Shown: piece after piece, positions 42,161 through 50,794 of the stretch | Layout: each line of letters starts with the position of its first letter | Numbering within the stretch: the stretch's first letter is position 1 | NCBI RefSeq assembly: GCF_900141735.1 | Contig: NZ_FQYO01000004.1 | Coordinates: 310,001-374,000, forward strand | Reading direction: 5' to 3' | Length of the DNA stretch: 64,000 nt | From: Wenxinia saemankumensis | GTDB lineage: Bacteria > Pseudomonadota > Alphaproteobacteria > Rhodobacterales > Rhodobacteraceae | Notes under the pieces: model-generated | Databases searched by the model: none | What the model was told of the DNA's origin: nothing | The model's input: only the letters and a program-made list of their open reading frames with translations | Translations under genes and position numbers: made by a program

Positions 42161-43000
42161 ATGATACTGAACCGGATCGCCGGGGCCGCGCTGCGCGCGC
42201 TGCTCGTCGTCACGCTCATCACCTTTCCCTCCGTGATGCTACCCAACACGACCTCGGACACGACCCTCATCGTGGGGCTGGTCGCGATCATCGCGGCCGC
42301 CTTCACCTTCGTCGAATATTCCGCTTCGTCCCCCAGTCTCGTCGAGTTCCGCGACGCGCCCCCGTTCAACCGCATCCGCTTCGGTGCGCTGTTCCTGACG
42401 GTCTTCGCGCTGACGCTGATCCTGCGGGGCGAGACGCAGCCCTCGACGCTGACCCGCCTGTTCGAAAGCTTCGGCGGAGAGATCGCGCTTGCGCTCGACT
42501 TTCCCTATTCGCCGGTCCGGCTGGTCGTCCTGATGCTGCCCGACCCCACGCCCGAGCCGGTGGTCGAGGGGGTCCGGACCGCGGCGGGGCTGAGCTACCT
42601 CGTGTCGATCCTCAGCCTCGGCCTCTTCGTGCTGGTGATGCGGCTGCGGGGCTGGCCGGCGCGGGACGGGACGTTCAACGTCTGGGTCAACCTGCCCACC
42701 TTCGACCCGACCCGCGGGGGCGACGTCGTCGACCGGCTGCGGTCGGATGCACAGTTTAACCTGATCTTAGGATTCCTGCTGCCATTCCTGATCCCGGCCC
42801 TGGTCAAGGTGACCTCGGCCCTGGTCGACCCGATCGACCTGTCCAACCCGCACGCGCTGATCTGGACGATGACCGCATGGGCCTTTCTGCCCGCCTCCAT
42901 GCTGAAGCGCGGGATCGCGCTGAACCGGGTCGCCGACCTCATCAGCGATCAGCGCAAACGCGAGAGCGCCGCCGCGGCCGGATCCTTCGCGCCGGTCTGA
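42161..43000 (+). CDS. Conserved hypothetical integral membrane protein
   Basis: A 279-residue protein with about five hydrophobic helices: near 10-28, 33-50, 75-92 (LFLTVFALTLIL), 150-168, and a last pair near 205-250. No catalytic motif is recognisable. It lies between leuD and leuB together with the next gene, an association familiar from Rhodobacterales genomes, but its function is unknown. The ATG at 42161 is chosen because AGGCAGGC precedes it and the first helix starts soon after. Upstream in-frame ATGs would add a non-conserved-looking hydrophilic extension running back to the leuD terminator. Confidence 0.75.
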   Translation: MILNRIAGAALRALLVVTLITFPSVMLPNTTSDTTLIVGLVAIIAAAFTFVEYSASSPSLVEFRDAPPFNRIRFGALFLTVFALTLILRGETQPSTLTRLFESFGGEIALALDFPYSPVRLVVLMLPDPTPEPVVEGVRTAAGLSYLVSILSLGLFVLVMRLRGWPARDGTFNVWVNLPTFDPTRGGDVVDRLRSDAQFNLILGFLLPFLIPALVKVTSALVDPIDLSNPHALIWTMTAWAFLPASMLKRGIALNRVADLISDQRKRESAAAAGSFAPV

Positions 43001-44073
43001 TCCTCTCTGCCCTGATCGCGGGGATCGTCGTCGGCACCGCCCTCCAGGCCCAGACGATCCGCCTCGCCACCTATGCCGCCCCCTTCTCCCGCGGGGGGCC
43101 GGGGCTGATGCTGCGGGACCTGCTGGGGGGCGAGGACGCGCAGATGCAGGCCGCGCTCGACGTGATCGCGGCGGCCGCGCCCGACATCCTGCTGCTGACG
43201 GATACCGACTGGGACGAGGGGGGCGCGGGGCTGGCGGCCCTCTCGGCCGCGCTGGCTGAACGGGGCCTCGCGCTGCCGCATGTCGTCTCGCCCCGGCCCA
43301 ATTCCGGCATGGCCACGGGCCTCGACATGGATGGCGACGGCCGCACCGGCACGCCGCGCGACGCGCAGGGCTACGGCCGCTTCGCCGGCGACGGGGCGCC
43401 CGCCCTCCTCTCCCGGTGGGAGATCGACACCGCCGGACTGCGGGACTTCACCGGCCTGCTCTGGCGCGACCTGCCCGGGGCCACGCTGCCCGTCCCGGAC
43501 GGCGCCCCCTTCCCGTCCGAGGGGGCGCAGGCCGTCCAGCGCCTGTCGTCGACGGCCCATTGGGTCGTGCCGGTCCGCGCCCCCGGGGGGCCGGTCGCAA
43601 TCGCCGCCTTCTCGGCCACGCCGCCCGTCTTCGACGGGGCGGAGGATCGGAACGGGCTGCGCAACGCGGACGAGGTCCGGCTCTGGCAGCTCTGGCTGGA
43701 CGGCGTGCTGGGCGCGCCGCCGGACGGCCCCGTCGCCATCCTCGGGAACGCGCAACTCGACCCCGAGGACGGCGAGGGCCGGCGCGAGGCGATCCGCGCT
43801 CTGCTCGCCCATCCCCGCCTCCAGGATCCCGCCCCGCAGAGCGGCGGGGGGGCCGGCGCCGCCGATCCCGACCAGCGGGGCGACCCGTCCCTCGATACGG
43901 CGGAATGGGACGGACCGGGAAACCTGCGCGTCAGCTACGTCCTGCCGTCGCGCGACTGGATCGTGACGGAGAGCGGCGTTCTCTGGCCGCCCCCCGGCGA
44001 CCCGCTGGCCGAGGCGGTGGCAGCGGCCGGGCCGCACCGGCTGGTCTGGGTGGACCTCGCCCGCCCGGACTGA
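42877..44073 (+). CDS. Exported endonuclease/exonuclease/phosphatase-like protein
   Basis: A protein of up to 398 residues. A hydrophobic export segment (ILRAGLILSALIAGIVVGTA) precedes TIRLATYAAPFSRGGPGLML, the family start block. APDILLLTDTDWDEGG, RPNSGMATGLDMDGDG and the end block VSYVLPSRDWIV-x-x-SGVLWP follow; the middle of the family is present but divergent. It should be a periplasmic metal-dependent phosphodiesterase-like protein. Start problem: the only ATG/GTG/TTG in frame upstream of the signal segment is the ATG at 42877, which makes a 124-bp overlap with the previous gene. A non-standard start nearer 42980 is possible. Substrate unknown. Confidence 0.75.
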   Translation: MGLSARLHAEARDRAEPGRRPHQRSAQTRERRRGRILRAGLILSALIAGIVVGTALQAQTIRLATYAAPFSRGGPGLMLRDLLGGEDAQMQAALDVIAAAAPDILLLTDTDWDEGGAGLAALSAALAERGLALPHVVSPRPNSGMATGLDMDGDGRTGTPRDAQGYGRFAGDGAPALLSRWEIDTAGLRDFTGLLWRDLPGATLPVPDGAPFPSEGAQAVQRLSSTAHWVVPVRAPGGPVAIAAFSATPPVFDGAEDRNGLRNADEVRLWQLWLDGVLGAPPDGPVAILGNAQLDPEDGEGRREAIRALLAHPRLQDPAPQSGGGAGAADPDQRGDPSLDTAEWDGPGNLRVSYVLPSRDWIVTESGVLWPPPGDPLAEAVAAAGPHRLVWVDLARPD

Positions 44074-44278
44074 GTGCCAGCCGGCGCCCCCCCACCCGAC
44101 GGCGCGCTTCGGCCGAATCCCGGCCCGTCGGAGGTGACAGCCCGCAGGCGCGGATGGGGGGGACGATCGGTGAACGGCTCGCAGCAGATCAGGGACCCCG
44201 GCGGTCATCCGCGAGCCATCTGCGGCAAGGCTTCGGCCCGGCGTCCGAACGGGGCGCTGCCCCGATCGACCGAAAACC

Positions 44279-44312
44279 CCGGTCACCTTGCAACCCCGGT
44301 CACCTTGCAACC
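44279..44312. repeat. Two exact tandem 17-bp repeats upstream of leuB
   Basis: CCGGTCACCTTGCAACC occurs at 44279-44295 and 44296-44312, with a degenerate CCGGTCACCTG at 44347-44357. They lie in the 426-bp gap before leuB, which has no gene. Position upstream of the promoter candidate would suit an activator-binding site. Confidence 0.6.
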
Positions 44313-44439
44313 CGATCGGCCGACGATTCCGGCCACCTGGCAGCGCCCGGTCACCTGACGGCCCGCTCCCGCATCATCGGCCCCACGGGGGCCGCGCCTC
44401 TTGCCGCTCGCGCCCCGTCCGCGGCCGGCCGTGCGACCC

Positions 44440-44468
44440 TTGACCCGGCGCCACCCCCGGCCTACCCC
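44440..44468 (+). promoter_or_regulatory. Promoter candidate for leuB
   Basis: TTGACC (44440-44445), a 17-bp spacer and TACCCC (44463-44468) lie 32 bp before the leuB ATG. The -35 is good and the -10 poor. The tandem 17-bp repeats lie about 130 bp upstream. Confidence 0.4.
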
Positions 44469-44499
44469 GCCGGTCGATGCGCGACAGAGGAGCCGCAAG

Positions 44500-45600
44500 A
44501 TGACCAACCCGTCCCTTCTGATCCTGCCCGGCGACGGCATCGGTCCCGAAGTCATGGCCGAGGTCCGCAAGGTCATCGACTGGTTCGGGGCGAATGGCGG
44601 CCCGGTCTTCGACGTGTCCGAGGATCTGGTCGGCGGCTGCGCCTACGACGCGCACGGCACGCCGCTGCACGACGACACGATGGCCAGGGCGCAGGAGGTG
44701 GACGCCGTCCTCCTCGGCGCCGTGGGCGGTCCGAAATACGACAGCCTCGACTTCTCGCTGAAGCCCGAGCGCGGCCTGCTGCGGCTGCGCAAGGAGATGG
44801 ACCTCTACGCCAACCTGCGCCCCGCCCAGTGCTTCGACGCCCTGGCCGATTTCTCGTCCCTCAAGACGGAGGTGGTCTCGGGGCTCGACATCATGATCGT
44901 GCGCGAGCTGACCTCCGGCGTCTATTTCGGCGAGCCGCGCGGCATCATCGAGGAAGGCAACGAGCGCGTCGGCGTCAACACCCAGCGCTATACGGAGAGC
45001 GAGATCGACCGCGTCGCCCGCTCCGCCTTCGAGCTGGCGATGCGGCGCGGCAAGCGCCTGTGCTCGATGGAGAAAGCCAACGTCATGGAATCGGGCGTGC
45101 TCTGGCGCGAGGTCGTGACGCAGGTCGGCAAGGACTACCCGGAGGTGGAGCTCAGCCACATGTACGCCGATGCCGGCGCCATGCAGCTGACCCGCTGGCC
45201 CAAGCAGTTCGACGTCATCGTCACCGACAACCTCTTCGGCGATCTGCTGTCGGATCTCGCCGCGATGCTGACCGGCTCGCTCGGCATGCTGCCCTCCGCC
45301 TCGCTCGGGGCGCCGATGGCGAACGGACGGCCCAAGGCGCTCTACGAGCCGGTCCACGGCTCGGCCCCCGACATCGCGGGCCAGGGCAAGGCCAACCCGA
45401 TCGCCTGCATCCTCTCCTTCGCGATGGCGCTGCGCTATTCCTTCGACCGGGGCGAGGACGCGGCCCGGGTCGAGCGCGCGGTCGAGACGGTGCTGGCCGA
45501 CGGGCTGCGGACCGCCGACCTGCTGGGAGAGGAGGGCAAGGCCCCCGTCTCCACCAGCGAGATGGGCGACGCCATCGTCGCGGCGCTGGCGAAGGGCTGA
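44500..45600 (+). CDS. leuB: 3-isopropylmalate dehydrogenase
   Basis: A 366-residue NAD-dependent beta-decarboxylating dehydrogenase that oxidises 3-isopropylmalate in leucine biosynthesis. [17 protein letters not shown] opens the chain. [11 protein letters not shown] near residue 67, [14 protein letters not shown] near 137, the catalytic Lys/Asp region [14 protein letters not shown] near 240 and [18 protein letters not shown] near 283 are the family blocks. AGAGGAG lies 7 bp before the ATG. It has its own promoter candidate and a hairpin terminator after the stop. Confidence 0.98.
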   Translation: MTNPSLLILPGDGIGPEVMAEVRKVIDWFGANGGPVFDVSEDLVGGCAYDAHGTPLHDDTMARAQEVDAVLLGAVGGPKYDSLDFSLKPERGLLRLRKEMDLYANLRPAQCFDALADFSSLKTEVVSGLDIMIVRELTSGVYFGEPRGIIEEGNERVGVNTQRYTESEIDRVARSAFELAMRRGKRLCSMEKANVMESGVLWREVVTQVGKDYPEVELSHMYADAGAMQLTRWPKQFDVIVTDNLFGDLLSDLAAMLTGSLGMLPSASLGAPMANGRPKALYEPVHGSAPDIAGQGKANPIACILSFAMALRYSFDRGEDAARVERAVETVLADGLRTADLLGEEGKAPVSTSEMGDAIVAALAKG

Positions 45601-45618
45601 TCCGGGCCCCACGCGCGG

Positions 45619-45642
45619 TTGCGCGGGCCGAAGCCCGCGCAA
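45619..45642 (+). terminator. Terminator hairpin after leuB
   Basis: TTGCGCGGGC (45619-45628) pairs perfectly with GCCCGCGCAA (45633-45642) around CGAA, 18 bp after the leuB stop. Only a weak T-rich tract follows (ATCTTTCC). Confidence 0.65.
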
Positions 45643-45730
45643 TCCTCGGCATCTTTCCGTCCGGGGGACTTGACCCTCCGGCCGGATCGGAATCTGTCGG
45701 ACCCCGTCACGACAATCCCGGATCGACCCG

Positions 45731-46717
45731 ATGGGCCACAATGCCAGAGGCGCGCTGATCGCCCTCCTCGCCTTTGCCTTCTATTCGAGCCACGACGCGG
45801 TGGTGAAGACGATGGGGGCGAGCTACTCGCCCGTCCAGCTGATCTTCTTCTCCGTCATGTTCAGCTTTCCGCTGGCGGTCGTGACCATCATGCGCGACAG
45901 CAACCCGGGCACGCTGATCCCGGTGCATCCGCGCTGGGTGCTCGTCCGCACCGTGGCCGCGGTCGCGACCGGCCTGTCCGGGTTCTACGCATTCAGCGTG
46001 CTGCCGCTGGCGCAGGTCTACACGATCATCTTCGCCTCGCCCCTCATCATCACGCTGCTGGCCATCCCCGTCCTGGGCGAGAAGGTGGGCCTGCATCGGG
46101 GCGGGGCGATCGTCGTCGGACTCGCCGGGGTCATCTTCGTCCTGCAGCCGGGCAACACGCAGCTCTCGCTGGGGCATGCGGCGGCGCTGGTCTGCGCCTT
46201 CGGCGGCTCGGCCGCGTCGATCATCGTCCGCAAGATCGGCGCCGACGAGCGGCCGGTCGTGCTGATGCTCTACCCGATGCTCGCCAACTTCGTCCTGATG
46301 GGCGGCGCGCTCGCCTTCTTCTACGAGCCGATGCCGATCGCGCATCTGGGCGTGATCGCGATGATGTCGGTGCTGGGCTGGGTCGGCGGCCTCGCCATGA
46401 TCGCGGCCTACAAGGCGGGCGAGGCGGCGGTGGTCGCGCCGATGCAGTATTCGCAGATCGTCTGGGCCACGATCTTCGGCCTGATCTTCTTCGGCGAGAC
46501 GCTGGACCGGACGACGATGATCGGCGCGGGCATCATCATCGCCAGCGGTCTCTACATCGTCTTCCGCGAGAGCCGCGGCGCCTCGGGCCTCACCCCGGTG
46601 CTGCGGACCAAGCTGCGACCGGATACCGGCACCTTCCTCAAGTCCCCGCGCCTGCCCGAGGGCACCGCGCGCCGCGGCATCGTCGCGCTGCGCGGACGGC
46701 CGCGGAGATCGGTCTGA
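45731..46717 (+). CDS. DMT family transporter (EamA domain)
   Basis: A 328-residue inner-membrane protein with ten hydrophobic helices in two EamA repeats, beginning GALIALLAFAFYSSHDAVVK. Conserved helix 3-4 text (FYAFSVLPLAQVYTIIFASP) and the second-half block GEAAVVAPMQYSQIVWATIF are typical of drug/metabolite exporters. The basic C-terminal 35 residues extend past the last helix. Substrate is unknown; the position after leuB hints at amino-acid or metabolite export but proves nothing. The gene stands alone, 130 bp after leuB. Confidence 0.9.
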   Translation: MGHNARGALIALLAFAFYSSHDAVVKTMGASYSPVQLIFFSVMFSFPLAVVTIMRDSNPGTLIPVHPRWVLVRTVAAVATGLSGFYAFSVLPLAQVYTIIFASPLIITLLAIPVLGEKVGLHRGGAIVVGLAGVIFVLQPGNTQLSLGHAAALVCAFGGSAASIIVRKIGADERPVVLMLYPMLANFVLMGGALAFFYEPMPIAHLGVIAMMSVLGWVGGLAMIAAYKAGEAAVVAPMQYSQIVWATIFGLIFFGETLDRTTMIGAGIIIASGLYIVFRESRGASGLTPVLRTKLRPDTGTFLKSPRLPEGTARRGIVALRGRPRRSV

Positions 46718-46724
46718 TCGGCTC

Positions 46725-46753
46725 TTGCATCGGGGCGCGGGCCGGGCTAGGTC
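46725..46753 (+). promoter_or_regulatory. Promoter of tRNA-Pro
   Basis: TTGCAT (46725-46730), exactly 17 bp, then TAGGTC (46748-46753), 12 bp before the first base of the tRNA. The TAGGT-type -10 is frequent for stable-RNA genes in alphaproteobacteria. Confidence 0.6.
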
Positions 46754-46765
46754 CGCGCCACCGGT

Positions 46766-46842
46766 CGGAGTGTAGCGCAGCCTGGTAGCGCACCTGCTTC
46801 GGGAGCAGGGGGTCGGAGGTTCGAATCCTCTCACTCCGACCA
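46766..46842 (+). tRNA. tRNA-Pro (anticodon CGG)
   Basis: A complete 77-nt cloverleaf. Acceptor stem CGGAGTG/CACTCCG, discriminator A, encoded CCA (46840-46842). D-loop CAGCCTGGTAG; anticodon stem CTGC/GCAG around loop TTCGGGA giving CGG; T-arm GGAGGTTCGAATCCTC. It decodes CCG, a common proline codon in this GC-rich genome. It is convergent with the phosphatase gene 12 bp away. Confidence 0.95.
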
Positions 46843-46854
46843 GGTGATCCCCCC

Positions 46855-47631
46855 TTACGGAACCAGCGCCTGCCGCCCCACCCGGGTCAGCAGCCATGCC
46901 GCGCCGTCCTCGAACACCGCCGGCACCAGCTCGCGCCCGTAGCCCGCCCCGCCGTCGAGATTGACGCGCGTCCGGTAGGCCTGCGGATAGTGCAGCGCGG
47001 TATGGCCGTGGACGACCAGCGGGCCGAAATCGTGATCCTCCTCGAGGAAGCCCTCGCGGATCCAGAGAAGATCCTCCTCGTCCTGTTCCTCGACCGGCAC
47101 GCCGGGCCGCAGCCCGGCATGGACGAAGAGCAGGCCGTCCTCGCGGTGCATCAGCGGCAGATCCCGCAGGAAGCGCAGATGGGCCCGCGGCACCGCCTCG
47201 CGCGCGGCGGCGGCGATGTCGTCCGACCTGTCCGCATCGGACAGGTCGACCTCGTAGGACAGCAGCGTGTCCCGCCCGCCATTGTCCGGATGCAGGAAGA
47301 CCTCGCCGTAGGAGCCGAGCGTGCGCTGCCCGCCGAGCGCCGGGTGCAGCCATCCCTTGCCCGACGCGATGCGTGCGTCGTGGACCTGTCCACTGTCGAG
47401 GAAGCGCTCGAACATGCGGTCGTGATTGCCCTTGATCGGCGCCCAGTTCCGCCCCTCGGCCAGCCCGGTCGACAGCCGGTCGAGCACGCCGCGCGAATCC
47501 GGACCCCGGTCGGTATAGTCGCCGAGGAAGACGATCCGCGCATCGCGGCCGCCGTCGCGCTCGATCCGGTCCAGCGCCTCGTCGAGCATGGCGCTCTGGC
47601 CGTGGATGTCGCCGATCGCGTAGATACTCAT
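46855..47631 (-). CDS. Metallophosphoesterase, serine/threonine protein phosphatase-like
   Basis: A 258-residue PPP-family phosphatase. The motifs are strong: IYAIGDIHGQ (GDxHG) near residue 3, VFLGDYTDRGPDS (GDxVDRG) near 34, IKGNHDRMF (GNHE/D) near 65 and VVHGHTALHYP (HGHT) near 210. The closest known activities are bacterial phosphoprotein phosphatase and diadenosine tetraphosphatase (ApaH-like). The ATG overlaps the serB stop (ATGA), so it is translated after serB. No signal peptide. The exact substrate is not shown by sequence. Confidence 0.88.
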   Translation of the reverse strand: MSIYAIGDIHGQSAMLDEALDRIERDGGRDARIVFLGDYTDRGPDSRGVLDRLSTGLAEGRNWAPIKGNHDRMFERFLDSGQVHDARIASGKGWLHPALGGQRTLGSYGEVFLHPDNGGRDTLLSYEVDLSDADRSDDIAAAAREAVPRAHLRFLRDLPLMHREDGLLFVHAGLRPGVPVEEQDEEDLLWIREGFLEEDHDFGPLVVHGHTALHYPQAYRTRVNLDGGAGYGRELVPAVFEDGAAWLLTRVGRQALVP

Positions 47632-48503
47632 GTCACGAAGTCCGATCTGGCATAGCCCTGAAGGTAGAGGAGCGCGGTCAGGTCGCCGTGGTTGATCCGG
47701 TGCCGCGCCTGCGCCTGCACCGTCGGCTTGGCATGCAGTGCGACACCGGTCCCGGCCCGCTGCAGCATGCCGAGGTCGTTCGCTCCGTCGCCCACGGCGA
47801 GCACGTCCTGCGCCCCGATGCCGAGCGCGCCGATCGTCTCGTCCAGCGCGTCGACCTTGGCGGCGCGACCCAGGATCGGCCGGGCGACCTCGCCGGTGAG
47901 CCTTCCGTTCTCGGCCAGCAGAATGTTCGCCCGGTGCGCGTCGAAGCCGAGGGCCGCCCCGACCCGCGCGGCGAAGGCGGTGAACCCGCCCGAGACGAGC
48001 AGCGTATGCGCGCCCTGCGCCTTCATCGTCGCGACCAGTTCGAACCCGCCGGGCGTGTAGGTGATGTGGCGCTTCAGCACCTCGTCGATCGCCGTCTCCG
48101 GCAGGTCCTTCAGCAGGGCCACCCGCTCGATCAGGGCGGCCTCGAAATCGAGCTCTCCGTTCATCGCGCGGGCGGTGATGTCGGCCACCCGGTCCCCGAT
48201 TCCGGCGACGCGGGCCAGCTCGTCGATGCATTCCTGCCGGATCATGGTGCTGTCCATGTCGGCGATGAGCATCCGCTTGCGCCGCCCCTCCGACGGCTGG
48301 GCGACCAGATCGGTGCCGCCCGCGTCCAGGTCGGCGCGCACCCGGTCCAGATTGTCCGGCAGGGCGGGCAGGTCGAACTCCGCCGCCTCGTCGGGGGAGA
48401 GCCAGCGCAGCTCGCCCCCGCCCCAGGCGTTTCGCAGCGAGGCGACGAGCGCGCCTTCGAGGCGGCGCTCCTCCGGCGCGGTGAGGAGAGTCACGGTGAA
48501 CAT
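47628..48503 (-). CDS. serB: Phosphoserine phosphatase
   Basis: A 291-residue HAD-family enzyme that converts phosphoserine to serine, the last step of serine biosynthesis. The nucleophile motif LIADMDSTMI lies near residue 80. ECIDELARVAG follows, then LLVSGGFTAFAARVG (motif II Ser) near 170, the lysine in AAKVDAL near 215 and VGDGANDLGML (motif IV) near 237. The N-terminal 75 residues form the ACT-like extension of the long SerB form. It is coupled to the downstream phosphatase gene. Confidence 0.95.
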   Translation of the reverse strand: MFTVTLLTAPEERRLEGALVASLRNAWGGGELRWLSPDEAAEFDLPALPDNLDRVRADLDAGGTDLVAQPSEGRRKRMLIADMDSTMIRQECIDELARVAGIGDRVADITARAMNGELDFEAALIERVALLKDLPETAIDEVLKRHITYTPGGFELVATMKAQGAHTLLVSGGFTAFAARVGAALGFDAHRANILLAENGRLTGEVARPILGRAAKVDALDETIGALGIGAQDVLAVGDGANDLGMLQRAGTGVALHAKPTVQAQARHRINHGDLTALLYLQGYARSDFVT

Positions 48504-48573
48504 CGGCGGCTCCTGCCTATTCGTCCCCCGCGACAAAGCCCGGCCGGGGGCGGAGTGCAACCCGCCCGGCGGC

Positions 48574-49533
48574 TCAGGGGGCGGGACGGTCGTCCTCGAT
48601 GTAGTATCGCACGTTCTCCTCGAAGCTGGCATCGGCCTCCAGCCCCAGCGCCTCGGCGCGGTCCGCATGGATGTCGTGGCGCCAGCCGTCGAGGATGCGG
48701 CGCAGGTCCGGATCGTCCTCCCACCGGATCAGCCGGACGGCCTCGGGTCCCGCGACGGCCTCCAGCGCGTCCACGAGATCCCCGATCGACCAGCGTCGCC
48801 CCGGCATCTGAAGGACGCGGTTCACCCCCAGCGTCTCGGCCGGGATCTCGGCCACACGGATCAGGTTCTCCACGCATTTGCGGGGGGAGAGGTAGTAATG
48901 CAGGTAGTCGCGCCCCACCGGGCAGACCGCTACCTGCCCGTTCAGCGGCTCGCGCAGGATCGAGGACATGAAGCCCGAGGCGGCGCGGTTGGGCCGGCCC
49001 GGCCGGACGCTGATCGTCGGCAGCCGCACGGCACGGCCATCGACGAAGCCCTTGCGGGACCAGTCGTTGACCATGATCTCGCCGATCGCCTTCTGCGCCC
49101 CGTAGGAGGTCTGGGGGTTCGGATAGCTGTGATCGCCCAGCGGGTCCGCCGCCGCGCCGCCATAGACCGCGATGGAGGAGGTGAAGACGAGCACCGGCGC
49201 GGTGCCCAGCGCCCGCGCCCGGTCCAGCACGTTGCGCGTGCCGCCGAGATTGATCGCCCAGCCCTCGTCGAACTCGGCCTCGGCATGGGCGCTGACCACG
49301 GCGGCGAGGTGGTAGATCACGTCGGTCCCATCCGGGATCGCGGCGGCGACCGAGCCGGGATCCGTGATGTCGCAGACCACGCCTTCCGTTCCCTCGACCG
49401 GGGCAGGCTGCACGATGTCGGCGAGGGTGATCCGGCCGACCGGCGCGCCCTTGAGAGAGCCGCGCGCGACCAGCGCCCGGGCCAGCTTCTGCCCGACGAC
49501 GCCGCCGCCGCCGATGATGACCACATCCGTCAT
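48574..49533 (-). CDS. denD: D-erythronate dehydrogenase-like NAD-dependent epimerase/dehydratase
   Basis: A 319-residue extended SDR with VVIIGGGGVVGQKLA at the N-terminus, FTSSIAVYGG near 120 (catalytic Ser), SYGAQKAIGE near 145 (Tyr-x3-Lys) and LPTISVRPGRPNRAASGF near 172, typical of DenD. Known DenD oxidises D-erythronate to 2-oxo-tetronate in four-carbon sugar-acid catabolism. Here the neighbours are a fumarylacetoacetase-family gene and a sugar-acid dehydratase, so a pentonate or related acid could be the substrate. The ATG overlaps the upstream gene's stop. Confidence 0.8.
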   Translation of the reverse strand: MTDVVIIGGGGVVGQKLARALVARGSLKGAPVGRITLADIVQPAPVEGTEGVVCDITDPGSVAAAIPDGTDVIYHLAAVVSAHAEAEFDEGWAINLGGTRNVLDRARALGTAPVLVFTSSIAVYGGAAADPLGDHSYPNPQTSYGAQKAIGEIMVNDWSRKGFVDGRAVRLPTISVRPGRPNRAASGFMSSILREPLNGQVAVCPVGRDYLHYYLSPRKCVENLIRVAEIPAETLGVNRVLQMPGRRWSIGDLVDALEAVAGPEAVRLIRWEDDPDLRRILDGWRHDIHADRAEALGLEADASFEENVRYYIEDDRPAP

Positions 49534-50666
49534 ATCAGGCCCCGCCCGGCGAGGTTGCGCATCAGCGCGCCGGTCCCGAAGGTCCATTCCGGCGCCTCGG
49601 TCGACAGCCGCACGGTGTTGGTCAGCGCGCCGAGCCCCGGCTCCGAGATCGTGACCACGTCGCCCGGGTGGTGGGTGAAGCCCTGGCCCGCGGCGCCCCG
49701 GTCCTGCACCGGGGCGAACATCGTCCCGCAATAGAGCATCAGCCCGTCGGGATACTGGTGGTGCCGGCCGATGGTCTGCGCCACGAGATCGGCCGGGTCT
49801 CGACTGATCTCGGCCATCGAGGAGGATCCGTCCATGACGAAGCCGTCCTCCCCCTCCACCCGCAGGCGCACCTCGGCGCGGCGGAGATCGTCCAGGGAAT
49901 AGCCCTCGTCGAACAGCCGGATCACCGGGCCGAGCGAGGCGGAGGCGTTGTTGTCCTTCGCCTTGCCCAGCAGCAGGGCCGAGCGTCCCTCGACATCGCG
50001 CAGGTTCACGTCGTTGCCCAGCGTGGCCCCCACGATGTCGCCGCGGGACGACACGGCGAGCACGACCTCCGGCTCGGGGTTGTTCCATCGGCTGACCGGG
50101 TGCAGGCCGACGGCCGCGCCCCAGCCCACCGCCGCCATCGGCGGGCACTTGGTGAAGATCTCGGCATCGGGGCCGATCCCCACCTCGAGATATTGCGACC
50201 AGAGGCGCGCCTCGGTGAGGACGCGCTTCACCTCTTGCGCCTTGTCCGAGCCGGGGACGAGGCCGCGCAGCGAGGCGCCGACCACCTCTCCCACCTTCTC
50301 GCGGATCGCCTGCGCCCGGGCCGGATCGCCGGCGGCCTGCTCCTCGATCACCCGCTCGACCATCGAGGCGGCGAAGGTCACGCCGCTCGCCTTGATCGCC
50401 TGCAGGTCGGCGGGGGCGAGCCAGCGCAGATCGTCGGGCCCGGCGGTTTCGGTCGAGGCGGCGCAGAGCTCGGGCAGGGTGCAGACCCCCTCCCCTTCCG
50501 CGCCCGCGACGAAACCGGCCGGATCCTCGCGGTCGAGCAGGGCCGAGAGTGTCGGCGCCTCGCGGCCGGTGATGTCGACCACCTCTTCGCCCCGGATCGT
50601 GACGAGGGCGGGTCCATGGCCCGGGCGCCAGATCCGGCCCACCAGCGTTCCGTTCTGCGGCAGCAT
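49530..50666 (-). CDS. Fumarylacetoacetate hydrolase family protein
   Basis: A 378-residue FAH-superfamily protein. The C-terminal FAH domain (about 120-370) contains EIFTKCPPMAAVGWG, the metal-binding acidic residues around WNNPEPEVVLAVS near 215 (E-x-E type), and NDVNLRDVEGRSALLLGKAKD near 240. Superfamily members hydrolyse or dehydrate 2-keto-3-deoxy acids, for example the 2-keto-3-deoxy-pentonate dehydratases. That fits the divergent IlvD-type dehydratase, which would produce such acids. The start is 50666, with AGGGGGGA upstream. Translationally coupled to the DenD-like gene. Confidence 0.85.
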   Translation of the reverse strand: MLPQNGTLVGRIWRPGHGPALVTIRGEEVVDITGREAPTLSALLDREDPAGFVAGAEGEGVCTLPELCAASTETAGPDDLRWLAPADLQAIKASGVTFAASMVERVIEEQAAGDPARAQAIREKVGEVVGASLRGLVPGSDKAQEVKRVLTEARLWSQYLEVGIGPDAEIFTKCPPMAAVGWGAAVGLHPVSRWNNPEPEVVLAVSSRGDIVGATLGNDVNLRDVEGRSALLLGKAKDNNASASLGPVIRLFDEGYSLDDLRRAEVRLRVEGEDGFVMDGSSSMAEISRDPADLVAQTIGRHHQYPDGLMLYCGTMFAPVQDRGAAGQGFTHHPGDVVTISEPGLGALTNTVRLSTEAPEWTFGTGALMRNLAGRGLI

Positions 50667-50722
50667 GTCGTCCCCCCTTTCGCCGGGGCGGCGGCCCGAT
50701 CGGGCCTGCCCGGCTCTTGCAT

Positions 50723-50736
50723 TTTGGTATACCAAA
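50723..50736. promoter_or_regulatory. Operator-like palindrome TTTGGTATACCAAA
   Basis: A 14-bp perfect palindrome midway in the 128-bp gap between the divergent FAH-family gene (start 50666) and the dehydratase gene (start 50795). It is of the size and symmetry recognised by GntR/FadR-type repressors and is conspicuously AT-rich for this DNA. TTGCAT directly precedes it on the plus strand. It probably controls both operons in response to a sugar acid. No regulator gene lies in the window. Confidence 0.7.
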
Positions 50737-50794
50737 TCCGATTGTGCCGGCAACGGGTCCGGGGCCGCCACGTCGCCCCGACAGGGAGGACGAC

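Noticed and set aside
46766-46842. tRNA-Pro as an integration site for a genomic island
   Set aside because: No integrase gene and no direct repeat of the tRNA 3' end were seen nearby; flanking genes are ordinary housekeeping genes.
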